64,000 nucleotides of DNA from Sorlinia euscelidii. Its GTDB lineage: Bacteria > Pseudomonadota > Alphaproteobacteria > Acetobacterales > Acetobacteraceae. How positions within the stretch are numbered: the stretch's first letter is position 1; each line of letters begins with the position of its first letter. Under the pieces are notes generated by a model, which worked only from the letters and a program-made list of their open reading frames with translations, was not told the origin of the DNA and searched no databases. This document shows positions 16,491 to 25,831 of this stretch, piece by piece. The DNA is taken from the NCBI RefSeq assembly GCF_036452155.1, contig NZ_JAWJZY010000001.1, one strand, 5' to 3'. A program made the position numbers and the translations under genes.

Positions 16491-17226
16491 GAGCACCCCT
16501 CGCCCCTCCGGTCGCGCTTCAGATGCGTTGCGTTCCGTTTCGATTGAGCCCGGATTTGCGCGTCACGCTGAAGGGTCCGTTCTGATCAGAATGGGTGGGA
16601 CGGAGGTCCTTTGTGCCGCGAGTGTGGAAAACCGTGTGCCGCCATTTTTGCGGGGCCAGGGCCAGGGGTGGATCACGGCGGAATACGGTATGTTGCCGCG
16701 CGCGACCCATAGTCGCAGCAACCGTGAAGCCGCGAAAGGCAAGCAATCCGGCCGCACGCAGGAGATTCAGCGCCTTATCGGGCGGGCCCTGCGCGCGTGC
16801 GTCGATCTTAAAGCCTTGGGTGAGATGACCATCACGGTCGATTGTGACGTGCTTAACGCCGATGGCGGCACGCGTTGCGCGTCGATCACCGGCGCGTGGG
16901 TAGCGCTTGCCATCGCCATGGAACAGCAGAACAAACAGGGCAATCTCCATAAAAGCCCCCTTCGCGCACAGGTTGCCGCCATATCATGCGGCCTGACCCC
17001 GTCCGGCGCGGTGCTTGACCTTGATTACGTTGAGGACAGTGCAGCACAGGCTGACACAAATTTTGTACTGACAAGTCAGGGCGGTATCGTTGAAATACAG
17101 GGTACGGCAGAGGACTCACCTTTCAGCGAGGAAGCTTTTTTTGAGCTGCTGCGTCTGGCAAAAATCGGCACGAAACAGCTCTTTACTGCGCAGGACGCGG
17201 CCCTCGCCGCCTTTCGCGCCAAATGA
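16489..17226 (+). CDS. rph: Ribonuclease PH
   Basis: Phosphate-dependent 3'-5' exoribonuclease that trims tRNA 3' ends. It has 245 residues with the typical N-terminus (RPSGRASDALR), the RNA/phosphate-binding RATHSRSNREA and the tail block LTSQGGIVEIQGTAED. It is complete and has good family length. rdgB follows with a four-base ATGA overlap, so the two are translationally coupled, as in most alphaproteobacteria. Confidence 0.97.
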   Translation: MSTPRPSGRASDALRSVSIEPGFARHAEGSVLIRMGGTEVLCAASVENRVPPFLRGQGQGWITAEYGMLPRATHSRSNREAAKGKQSGRTQEIQRLIGRALRACVDLKALGEMTITVDCDVLNADGGTRCASITGAWVALAIAMEQQNKQGNLHKSPLRAQVAAISCGLTPSGAVLDLDYVEDSAAQADTNFVLTSQGGIVEIQGTAEDSPFSEEAFFELLRLAKIGTKQLFTAQDAALAAFRAK

Positions 17227-17834
17227 CAAAATCGCAGATCAAACGCGGCGATCAGCTTGTTCTGGCCAGCCATAATCAGGGCAAACTCGCTGAATTTCAG
17301 GCGCTTTTCGCGGCCTCCGGGGTGGTTATCAAATCGGCTGCCGCGTTTGACCTGCCCGAGCCTGAAGAGAATGCGGATAGTTTTGAAGGCAATGCCCGTA
17401 TTAAGGCCCTTGCCGCCGCGCAGGCGACAGGTTTACCGGCCCTGGCGGATGATTCCGGCTTCTGTGTCGCGTCCCTGGACGGTCAACCCGGCATTTATTC
17501 CGCGCGCTGGGGAGGCGCGCATCGGGATTTCAGTATCGCGATGCGGCGCGTCCATGATGAGATGGGCGCCGCAACGGATAAGCGTGCCGCCTTCGTGACG
17601 GTTCTATGCCTTGCATGGCCGAATGGGCAGACATATTTTGTCGAAGGGCGCTGTGATGGACAGGTCGCCTGGCCACCCCAGGGGGAAAATGGCCATGGTT
17701 ACGATCCCATTTTCATCCCTGACGGTGAAACGCGGCGCTTCGCCGAAATGACAGATGCTGAAAAAAACGCCATCAGCCATCGCGGGCGGGCGTTACGTCA
17801 ATTGATGGATATTCATGTCGCGCCTGACGCGTAA
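17223..17834 (+). CDS. rdgB: XTP/dITP diphosphatase (non-canonical purine NTP pyrophosphatase)
   Basis: HAM1-family enzyme that removes ITP, dITP and XTP from the nucleotide pool. It has 203 residues: the N-terminal ASHNQGKLAEF nucleotide loop, the ALADDSGFCV catalytic region, GIYSARWGG, and the C-terminal GYDPIFIPD and ISHRGRALR blocks are all present. It overlaps rph by four bases. The usual next gene, hemW, is not here; an unrelated exported protein follows. Confidence 0.96.
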   Translation: MTKSQIKRGDQLVLASHNQGKLAEFQALFAASGVVIKSAAAFDLPEPEENADSFEGNARIKALAAAQATGLPALADDSGFCVASLDGQPGIYSARWGGAHRDFSIAMRRVHDEMGAATDKRAAFVTVLCLAWPNGQTYFVEGRCDGQVAWPPQGENGHGYDPIFIPDGETRRFAEMTDAEKNAISHRGRALRQLMDIHVAPDA

Positions 17835-17856
17835 ATCTCAGGGAAAGGAACGCCCC

Positions 17857-18610
17857 ATGCGCTCACGACCGGCATTATCACTTCATATCGGCGCCGTGCT
17901 GGGCCTGGCGGTGATGCTCTGCGCACGTGCCGAGGCGTCCACCCCACCATCTCAGCATGACATGGTGCTGGCCCCCGCAGGTGAAGCGACTTACACGCTG
18001 ACGGATCTGCGCCCCTTTTCCCTGGTGATTGATCAGGCCTATCGAACTGACATCATCTCCGGGGATGCGCTCGCACGTGGCTATCACAGTAACTGGTTCG
18101 CACGGACAATGTCCGGGTATCATCTCGCCAGTGTGACGCGCCATCCTGAGCCATGGCGGCGCATTAAACCCGCAGCGATGCTGCGGCTGGATAAGCCCGT
18201 TCTCCTCTCGGCGCAGTCATTTCACATGGAGGCGCGGCTCCGCGTCGGGGCGGCGCCTGACCACGTCAATCTCGATATTGCGCGCTTCCGTGCGGATGCG
18301 ACACATACGCCGCTAGCAATTTTCACGCAGGGGACACGATCCGTCTGCGTCATTGCCTGACGCGCAAAAAATGCAAAGTTATTGTCGTAGGGACGCTCGC
18401 GCAGGGTCGGGAAGCACATATTATTATGGATGCCCGCTCGGGAGGAGACCTGAATGTCCGGGTTAATGGCACGCCGAATATCATCCCGCTTTCATCATTT
18501 AATTCGGGTCAGAAACTCTTTTTGAGACGGGGATCGGATCGGATAATGATGTCAACGAAGATTACGCCCCGGAAAAAGTTGAACTTCTTTCCCTGACGAT
18601 CCGTAGCTGA
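17857..18610 (+). CDS. Exported protein of unknown function, two frameshifts
   Basis: The ATG at 17857 begins a clear Sec signal peptide (Arg-rich start, LGLAVMLCARAEAS cleavage region). The mature part is beta-rich with no recognised motif. The frame ends at 18360, but one extra G in the G4 run at 18330-18333 continues it (TQGDTIRLRHCLTRKKCKVI...). One extra T in the T5 run at 18520-18524 then gives a natural end (ETGIGSDNDVNEDYAPEKVELLSLTIRS) with a stop at 18608-18610, directly abutting lysE. The restored protein has 251 residues with a Cys pair in the second half. The concanavalin-like, strand-rich pattern could fit a carbohydrate-binding or lyase-like fold, but that is a guess. Confidence 0.5.
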
Positions 18611-19246
18611 TCAAAGACGGGTGCCGATCACGGCGACACTGAACGCGATAAAAATCAGGCCTGATGCGATATTGAAGGCGTAGCTCACGCGTGGCCGCGC
18701 CAAAAGGGCCGAAAGCCGTGCGCCGCCAGCCGCGTAAGCCACCAGCCACATCGCCTCCCCAATCATGAATGTCGTGAACAGAATGACGAATTGCGGCACG
18801 GCATCGCGGTGCCGGTCGATAAATTGCGGGAAAAACGCGACGGAGAAAAGAATTAATTTGGGGTTGCTGATCCCGATCAGGAAGCCTCGCCGCATGTTGA
18901 AACGCGTGCAACGCAGGCGTTTTTCCTGCAATGACGGTTCGGGCGTGAAGCTTGTGCGCCGCCAATGATAGATCGCCGACACGCCGAGATAGAATAAATA
19001 GGCGCCGCCACAATATTTGATGGCGTCAAACCAGCGCGGCTCCGCATGCATGAAAGCACCAAGCCCCGCTGCGGAAATCGTGTTGACCAGAAGGGACGCC
19101 GCGAGACAGCCGAGCGACGATGCCAGGCTTTGCCGGAAACCCTCATGCACGGAGGTCGTCAGCGCCTGAAGCATATTCGGCCCGGGGATACCGAAAAGGC
19201 CGAAAACCGTCCCGCAGAAAAGCAGCCAGATATGGGCGTCGATCAA
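18611..19246 (-). CDS. LysE/RhtB family amino-acid exporter
   Basis: A 211-residue inner-membrane protein with six predicted helices. The family landmarks are the N-terminal FGIPGPNMLQALTTSVHEGFR (split here as GIPGPNM... and ...VHEGFR), the NTISAAGLGA helix and the ISNPKLILFSVAFFPQFI segment. These exporters release amino acids such as threonine, lysine or homoserine. The substrate cannot be told from the sequence. The gene is convergent with the exported-protein gene and lies just downstream of the ABC exporter on the same strand, with 21 bases between them. Confidence 0.88.
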   Translation of the reverse strand: MIDAHIWLLFCGTVFGLFGIPGPNMLQALTTSVHEGFRQSLASSLGCLAASLLVNTISAAGLGAFMHAEPRWFDAIKYCGGAYLFYLGVSAIYHWRRTSFTPEPSLQEKRLRCTRFNMRRGFLIGISNPKLILFSVAFFPQFIDRHRDAVPQFVILFTTFMIGEAMWLVAYAAGGARLSALLARPRVSYAFNIASGLIFIAFSVAVIGTRL

Positions 19247-19267
19247 ATTTTGTCCCTGCCTCTTATT

Positions 19268-21087
19268 TTAAATCTGATCCGCGTGCCCCTCATGCGCCTG
19301 AATGCGGTAGAGGTGATTATAGACACCGTCCGGCAGGTTAAGAAGGGCGTCATGTGACCCGTCTTCAACGATACGACCCTGCTGAAAAACAATGATGCGG
19401 TCAAGAGAGCGCACGGTCGACAGCCGATGGGCGATGACAATCACCGTCCGCCCCAGCATGAGGCGGTCCATGGCTTCCTTAACAAGAAGTTCGGATTGAG
19501 AGTCAAGGCTTGAGGTGGCTTCGTCAAAAATCACAATCGGCGCATCGGCGAGGAAGGCCCGGGCAATGGCGACACGCTGACGTTCCCCGCCAGAGAGTTT
19601 GACGCCACGTTCACCGACCAGCGTCTTATACCCCTCGGGAAGATGGGTGATGAAATCATGGGCATTGGCCTGCTTCGCCGCGCGCTCAATATCGGCCATG
19701 GAGGCGGTCGGATTCCCGTAAGCAATATTTTCCGCCAATGAGCGATGAAATAATGCGGGGTCCTGCGGTACGATGGCGATTTGACCGCGCAGCGAGGAAA
19801 GGCTGAAATCACGCAGGTCCATACCGTCAATGGAGATGCTGCCCCCTTGAGGGTCGTAGAGTCGTTGCAGCAATTTGACAAAACTGGACTTGCCGGAGCC
19901 GCTTCGCCCCACCAGCGCCACGCTCGTCCCCCCTCGATCGAGACGGAAAAATCAGTGAAGAGCGAACGTGTCGTGCCCGGATAAACAAATGTGACCTTGT
20001 CGAAACGGATCCCGCCGCGATGGATGTCGATGTCTCTCGCATGCGCTGTGTCCGCAACATCTGTTTCATGGTCAAAAATCGCGACCATCTCTTCCATCTC
20101 ATTGACACCGCGTTGAAGCTGCGACACCTGGTTACCGAGGTCACGCAAGTAACCCTGAATGAGGAAGACCATCGTCAGCACGTAAGCGACCTGCCCGGCA
20201 TCCGCGCGCCCCTCCCACCATCGCCAGGTGACGATGGCAATCAGCCCAAGCCGCATCAGAAGCGAGGCCAAGGCCTGGAGATTGCCGCTATCCGTCCCGC
20301 GGATCCAGCTCTTGCGGGTACGCTGCTGCCACATCTCCATGACGTGATGCAGGCGCAGTTTCTCCCGCACTTCCGCGCCGAAAGATTTAACGGTCGCATT
20401 GCAGGTGATGGCGTCCGCAATCGCGGCACCCACCCGGGAATCCCATTGATTGGAAACGCGAGACGTGGGTGACACATAAAAAATGGTCAGCGCAATGGAA
20501 AGCGCGACAAATAGCAGGATCGAGATGACGAGAATGGCGCCCATCAGCGGATCACGACATGTCAGCACCCCTGCTGTTCCGCCAAGGACGAGAATTTGCG
20601 GCAACAGTGCCAGAAGAAGGACGTCATCAACCGTATCTAACGCCCACATGCCGCGCGTCAGACGCCGGACGGTTGAACCCGCGAAAGTATTGGCATGCCA
20701 GTCGGTTGAGAAATGCTGGACGCGGTCAAACCCTTCAGTAAGGACAGATCGCATCACCCGCGTGGATAATTTGGTAATACCAACATACATGGAGCGACGC
20801 CCGACGACGGAAAGAAGGCCCAATATGGCCATCGCGCTGACCGCCCAGATCGCCGCATGGAGGGACGCAGCACGGTCCGCACTCATGGAGTGACCGATGG
20901 GCGCGATGGCGCTGATCAGCCACCCTGCCGCAACCGGCATCATGACATCGCAGGCCGTCGCAACAGCTACGCCCATCAGGGTTCGCGACAGGTCGCGCGG
21001 CTCCCGCAGCCATCTTGCCATGACGAAGTGCAGCGTCCTGCCATATCCGATCCGCTGCGACCGGTGAGGTGTTTCAAACTCTGTCAT
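19268..21087 (-). CDS. ABC exporter, fused permease and ATPase (MsbA-like), frameshifted
   Basis: An ABCB-type half-transporter: six helices (AATACDVMMPVAAGWLISAI..., LSVVGRRSMYVGITKLSTRVM..., and so on) followed by an ATPase domain with Walker A ALVGRSGSGKSS, the signature LSGGERQRVAIARA, and Walker B VIFDEATSSLD. The two halves are in different frames. The break is at the C6 run at 19928-19933 (G6 on the coding strand), just before Walker A. One extra G joins ...VSIEGG to TSVALVGRSG, giving 606 residues. It probably exports a lipid or hydrophobic compound. It diverges from nth across a region with a notable dyad. Confidence 0.88.
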
Positions 21088-21126
21088 AAAATAATTGCAT
21101 CCTTTGACGCACCTGCCTAACAGCTG

Positions 21127-21154
21127 ATGAAACCACCACGGTGGCAGGTTTCAT
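21127..21154. promoter_or_regulatory. Dyad-symmetric element between the ABC exporter and nth
   Basis: ATGAAACC (21127-21134) and GGTTTCAT (21147-21154) are perfect inverted arms. Inside them CCAC (21136-21139) and GTGG (21141-21144) make a second, nested pair around one base. This 28-base near-perfect dyad lies in the 121-base divergent promoter region, about 40 bases from the exporter start and 55 from nth. It looks like an operator for a dimeric regulator. A T run for termination is lacking. Confidence 0.4.
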
Positions 21155-21208
21155 AAGGCATAAGCGTCGTGCCGAGTCCGTCATATCGACATAATTCAGG
21201 CCTGATCC

Positions 21209-21924
21209 ATGACCCTATCCACTGCCTCCGCGCCGCACGCCATGACAAAAAAACAAGCGGTCCGCTTTATCACAGCACTCGCGCACGCCCGCCCGGACGC
21301 GGAGAGCGAACTTGTTTACGCATCACCTTTTGAGCTGCTCGTCGCCGTCGTACTCTCTGCCCAGGCAACGGACAAGTCCGTCAATAAAGTCACACCCTCC
21401 CTCTTCTCCGCCGCGCCGGACCCGGCTGCGATGGCGCATTTGGGGAGGAATCCATCGCCACACACATACGTAGTATCGGACTCTGGCGTTCAAAGGCCCG
21501 AAACTTAAATAAACTTTGCCATCAGCTCTGCACCCTTCATAATGGTGACGTCCCCTCCACACGTAAAGAGCTTGAAGCCCTCGCCGGGGTGGGGCGAAAA
21601 ACGGCGAATGTCGTCCTCAATGTGATATTCGGAGAGGATGCCATGGCGGTCGACACCCATATTTTCCGTATCGGCAATCGCACGGGCCTCGCACCTGGCA
21701 AAACACCCCGTCAGGTGGAAGACGGGCTGCGGCGCGTCATCCCGCCCGATATGTTGCGCCCAGCCCATCATTGGCTGATCCTGCACGGGCGTTATACCTG
21801 CAAGGCCCGCTATCCTCTCTGCGGCTCATGCCCGGCTTATGCGCCCTGCCGCTTCCCCCTTAAAGCGCGGGATGCCCATCTCCTGCGGGTTGACAAAAAT
21901 GTCGTCGCCCCTGATCCGGACTGA
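21209..21924 (+). CDS. nth: Endonuclease III, frameshifted
   Basis: Base-excision repair glycosylase/AP lyase for oxidised pyrimidines. The N-terminal half (PFELLVAVVLSAQATDKSVN) and the C-terminal half (LAGVGRKTANVVLNVIFG with the catalytic Lys, VDTHIFRIGNR with the catalytic Asp, and the [4Fe-4S] motif C-x6-C-x2-C-x5-C) are in different frames. The break is at the G4 run at 21442-21445. One extra G reads through as HLGEESIATHIRSIGLWRSK..., which is perfectly family-like. The restored length is 238 residues. The start may be 21209 or the ATG at 21242. It is likely intact in the real genome. Confidence 0.93.
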
Positions 21925-21935
21925 GCCGCCCTGAC

Positions 21936-22046
21936 ATGATCCGCGCAACGCGCCCACCTTTTGAGACGCTTAACAGGCGCGACCATGATACGTTGGAAGA
22001 GATGCACGGCATTGGAATATTGGGACAGGAGCTGATTTTCGAATGA
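21936..22046 (+). CDS. Possible 36-aa small ORF overlapping the antiporter start
   Basis: A complete ATG-to-TGA frame that ends in an ATGA overlap with the next gene's start (22043). It fills the nth-antiporter gap with no other frame needed. The peptide is charged (MIRATRPPFETLNRRDHD...) and ends GIGILGQELIFE. Its last codons coincide with the ribosome site of the antiporter gene, so it could act in translational coupling, or it may be chance. No family is recognised. Confidence 0.22.
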   Translation: MIRATRPPFETLNRRDHDTLEEMHGIGILGQELIFE

Positions 22047-23294
22047 CATCTCTCGGTCTTTTTGCATCGCTTTTGTGCCTTGCAACACTGCTCGGCATCG
22101 TGAATGCGCGTACTTTGAAGTTGCCGGACACGATCGGCATTCTGCTTTACGCTTTGTGCCTGTCCATTTTCATCCGTGTGCTCGACACGATGATGCCGCA
22201 GCTTGACCTGCACAGCCTGCCCAGTCGCATCATCGCCCTTGCGGATCTCCCCGGTAATCTGTTGAACGGCGCATTATCCTTTCTGCTTTTCGCCGGGGCA
22301 CTCCATGTTGATGTGGAACAGATTGCCCGCAAAAAGTGGCAGGTCGGGGCGCTCGCCATCATCGGGACGATTTTATCTGTCGGTTTCCTGTCAGGGGCGA
22401 TGTGGCTCGGGGGCAACTCCTGCATGCCAATCTGCCTTTTCTGTGGTGCCTCCTGCTCGGGGCCATTATCGCGCCGACAGATCCGGTTTCCGTCATCGGC
22501 ATGTTACGGCAACTTGGCCTGCCAGCCTCCCTCCGCGCCGTCTTCGCGGGGAAAGCCTGCTGAATGACGGTGTGGCCATTGTAATATTCGGGCTCGCCAT
22601 GTCCGTGATTTCCGGGCAGGAAAGCCATATCAGCTTTGGCCTCGCGGCGGAATATTTTGCGCTTGAAGCTGTCGGCGGTGCCTTGCTCGGCGGCTTGGCC
22701 GGGGCGGTCGGCGCTTATTGCTGGCGGCTGGCGCGGCGTCCCCAATTGCAGTTGCTCGTCTCGCTCAGTATTGCGACCGGCGCGTTCAGCCTTGCCCAGG
22801 CGTTGGAGATGTCCGGGCCCATCGCTGTCGTGGTGGCCGGGTTCTGCCTTGCAGGACGATATGCGCAGAAGCAGCTCGATACAGAAACGCGTCAGATGCT
22901 GCTCGCCTTCTGGGATTTAATTGATGAGATCCTGAACGCCCTGCTCTTCATGCTGATCGGCCTGACCGTCTTCTCGATTCTGCCGCAACGTCACTCCGCG
23001 ACGCTGCTTCTGCTCGGCATCCCGCTTTCCATTCTCGCGCGCGCGGCCAGCGTCTACCTCGCCACGCTGCCCGTTTATCTCAGCGGGGCCGGGCGGCTGA
23101 GGACGCTCATCATCCTGACATGGGGCGGTTTGCGCGGCGGGATTTCCCTGTCTCTGGCCCTCTCCCTGCCCGGCGGCATCATGCGTGAAACGCTGACGCC
23201 GATCTGTTATGGCATCGTTGTTTTCACCATTCTCGCCCAGGGATTGACGATGGCGCCGGTCGCGCGGCGTCTCTACCCGGAGACGCGACGATAA
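22043..23294 (+). CDS. CPA1-family Na+/H+ antiporter, two frameshifts
   Basis: Inner-membrane cation/proton antiporter of the NhaP/CPA1 type. Reading needs one extra G at each of two sites: the G5 run at 22409-22413 and the G4 run at 22548-22551. The corrected sequence has the family signature GAIIAPTDPVSVIG (the TDP ion-binding Asp), then AGESLLNDGVAIVIFG (the conserved ESLxNDG) and LIDEILNALLFMLIGL. It restores 417 residues with about 12 helices. AGGAG upstream of the ATG at 22043 is a good ribosome site. It would help control sodium and pH, and the substrate could be Na+ or K+. Confidence 0.88.
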
Positions 23295-23308
23295 ATTTGT
23301 CGCGCGCT

Positions 23309-25465
23309 TTATTCCTCCGGCGCGAGAGGCAGGTTGGGGACGCCCTGCCCGCCATTTGAAGGGACCCAAAGCCGCGCGCCCCGCCATGAGCGATCCGTGA
23401 CAAGACGCGGTGGGGAGACAGCCATGTAAATGGCAGTGGCGCCGTCCCGCCATGCATGAAACCGGTCCATCTGCCCCGCTTCACGACAGAGGGCCGCGCG
23501 GGGCTACATTGATTTTGATGAGACTTCTGGCGCAGAAAGCGGTACGCGTCGTGGTCGAGGCCCGATGCGGCCCCACGAAATTGAACAATACGTCCCGGCC
23601 CGCCACGTTCAGTAGGCAGAGATCACCATCACAATCCATCTCCGGGTCATGCCGTAGATCGTCAAATGCGCGGGCTTTCAGGGAGAAATCATCCACCCAT
23701 TTCTGCGCTGCGCCTTTCTGCATGAAGCCCGGCTTTGTCAAATAAAGGGCCTGCCCACGCCGCACCCCGATCAGCGCAGCGTCGGATGATACGAAAATGT
23801 CGGGACGCGTCACCAACCATGGGGACACCACCACCACGGCGATGCCGGGCAGCGCCGCCAAGCGCCATGTGCTACGGATAAGACACAGGAAGCAGAGACT
23901 GACGCCATAAGCCAGCATCGCCCACGCCGGCGCGTGTGGTATCGCGATTTGCGCAATGGGAAAATGCGTGACCCATTCCGCCAAAGCGTTGATGCTTGAA
24001 ATGCCATAGCGCATCACCTGCAGAAATCCGGCTTCCAGATGAAACGGCATGGTGAGCAGCGCCATGACCCCCATCGGCATGATGAAAATCGCCGCGATCG
24101 GCACCGCCACGATATTCGCGAGGATAAACCAGGGCTGCACGACATTGAAATGTGCCGCCACGATGGGCAGCGTCGCCAACCCGCGAAGAAACTGGTCGCG
24201 GTGAGCATGACAAGATGCGTCCGCATCTTTGCCAGGACATCCCGCCTATAATGCAGCCGCCGCATTAAAGGTCTCAATTTTTCGTAGCCGGTGATAAGGG
24301 CCAGTACGGCGGCGAAGGACATCTGAAACGACACATCCAGCGCGATAGAGGGGCGCGCGATTAGCAGAGCCATACCCACGAGGGCCCAGGAGCGCAGGGA
24401 AAGCGCCTGCCTGCCCGTCATCAGCGCGATGACGATGAGTGTGGCCATGCCGAGACTGCGCAAGGCGGGAAGATGTGCGCCCGTCAGGAGAACATAACAA
24501 GTGCCGACCATCCATGCCGCGCCGAAAGCGATTTCGCGGCACGGCCAGTTGAGCGCCGCGCGGGGCCAGAGCGCCAATGCATGACGAAGCAAAAACAGTG
24601 TAAAGCCCATGACGAGGCCCAGATGCAAACCCGCCACCGCCAGCAGATGGGCAAGACCTGACGCTGCATAAATTTCGCGTGTATGTCGGCTCAGCCCGCC
24701 CGTCTCGCCGCAGAGGATGGTCTGGGCAATGGCCCCCACCTGTCCCGACAAATGTTGCACAATACGGCGCGCGACTTTCTCCCTCAGCGTCGCCACTCCC
24801 TCACGGTTGAAAAGCACGCGCTCTGTCACCATCGGCTGCACGGACCCCAGCGCGTAGCCACGACCCGCCTCCCCCGAAAACCAGGCCTCACGCTGCAAAT
24901 CGCGCGCACCGGGATAAACAGGCCATGGCGGCGGGCGGAGCATGGCGCGCACGCGCACGATCTGCCCGGATGAGAGCGGCGTCACGTCCTGCGGCTTGAG
25001 GCGGATCAGCAGGTCCCGTCGCAAGGGCGCCATGCCGTCATTCAGCCAGTCGTGAAAGACGGCATGGCAGAGGCGAAGACGCCGGGTTGCCGCCTGCCCC
25101 TCCGCGCGCGGGGCCATGAGAGAGATGCCGCAGATACGACCCGACAACTCAACGGCGTGGCGCGGAAGATACGGCATGGACGGTCGGGAATGGGCGTCCC
25201 ATCGTGCCCCCAAAAAGCCTCCGGCAATGAGGATCATGGCGAGGCCCACACAGCGAGTCACACAGGCGCGCTCTTTCAAGAGGATGATCAGGAGGCCGGC
25301 GCCCAGGAAAACCAGGGGAAAAACCAGACCCGGCTCATAACGTGGCCGGAAGTAAATGGCGACGCCGACGCACCATAAAAGCGGCATCCAGGCAGGAAGA
25401 CGCCGCCAGGATTCAGCCAGAATGCGTTCGGCCTCCTCCAGAATTCGGGAAGCAAAACCCTTCAC
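23309..25465 (-). CDS. comEC: ComEC/Rec2 DNA-uptake channel protein, two frameshifts
   Basis: Polytopic competence protein that moves single-stranded DNA through the inner membrane. The restored protein has 718 residues. The N-terminal region has the OB-like segment (ELSGRICGI...). The competence core has GLAHLLAVAGLHLGLV and LPALRSLGMATLIV, and the C-terminal end is a degenerate metallo-lactamase-like region. The frame is lost at about 24178 (one base missing, AA to AAA on the plus strand) and near 23491-23493, where removing one G restores ARGLC-like ...APRGLCREAGQMDRFHAWRDG and a natural end at 23309. With dprA downstream at 30 kb, it suggests at least a remnant competence apparatus. Confidence 0.88.
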
Positions 25466-25831
25466 GATGCGATGAACATTATGATGTGGAATGGGACTCG
25501 ATGAGATAACGTCGCTCCCCGCCTATTTTCCTCATCGCGGATGGCTTCTACAAAGACCTGAAACATCCCAACCGCCGGAGCTGAATATGGCACCTCATCC
25601 TTTGAGAGGAAACATGAAGGGCGTCATTTGTTCCGCCCGCCCACGCATTGCCTCAGCGCGATGAGAGCATGTCCGGTGCCTGGATTGCTGAAGCGCCTGC
25701 GCCCGCGCCAACATGTATCGTCGGCGCGGGCAAATACGCGGGTTCAGGCCCGTCGCCCGCACCGCAGATCACGCAAACGCTCTTTATTAAGTCAATAGTC
25801 TCGTTTCGGGAGACGTGCTATGAGGCGTGAT
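25466..25831. other. 366-base gap upstream of gltX with hairpins and a short ORF
   Basis: No recognised gene. Two GC hairpins are adjacent: GCCCGCGCC (25701-25709) with GGCGCGGGC (25723-25731) around 13 bases, and GCGGG (25738-25742) with CCCGC (25756-25760). A 53-codon frame (25669-25830, starting MSGAWIAEAPAPAP) spans both and stops one base before the gltX start codon. This architecture could be an attenuator or leader for gltX. No tRNA, 6S RNA or SRP RNA was identified. Confidence 0.35.

Noticed and set aside
22305..23294. Two separate antiporter genes
   Set aside because: After adding two G bases they read as one CPA1 protein with all motifs in order.
25738..25765. tRNA T-arm-like GGTTCAGGC segment
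   Set aside because: No acceptor stem, D arm or anticodon arm can be placed around it.
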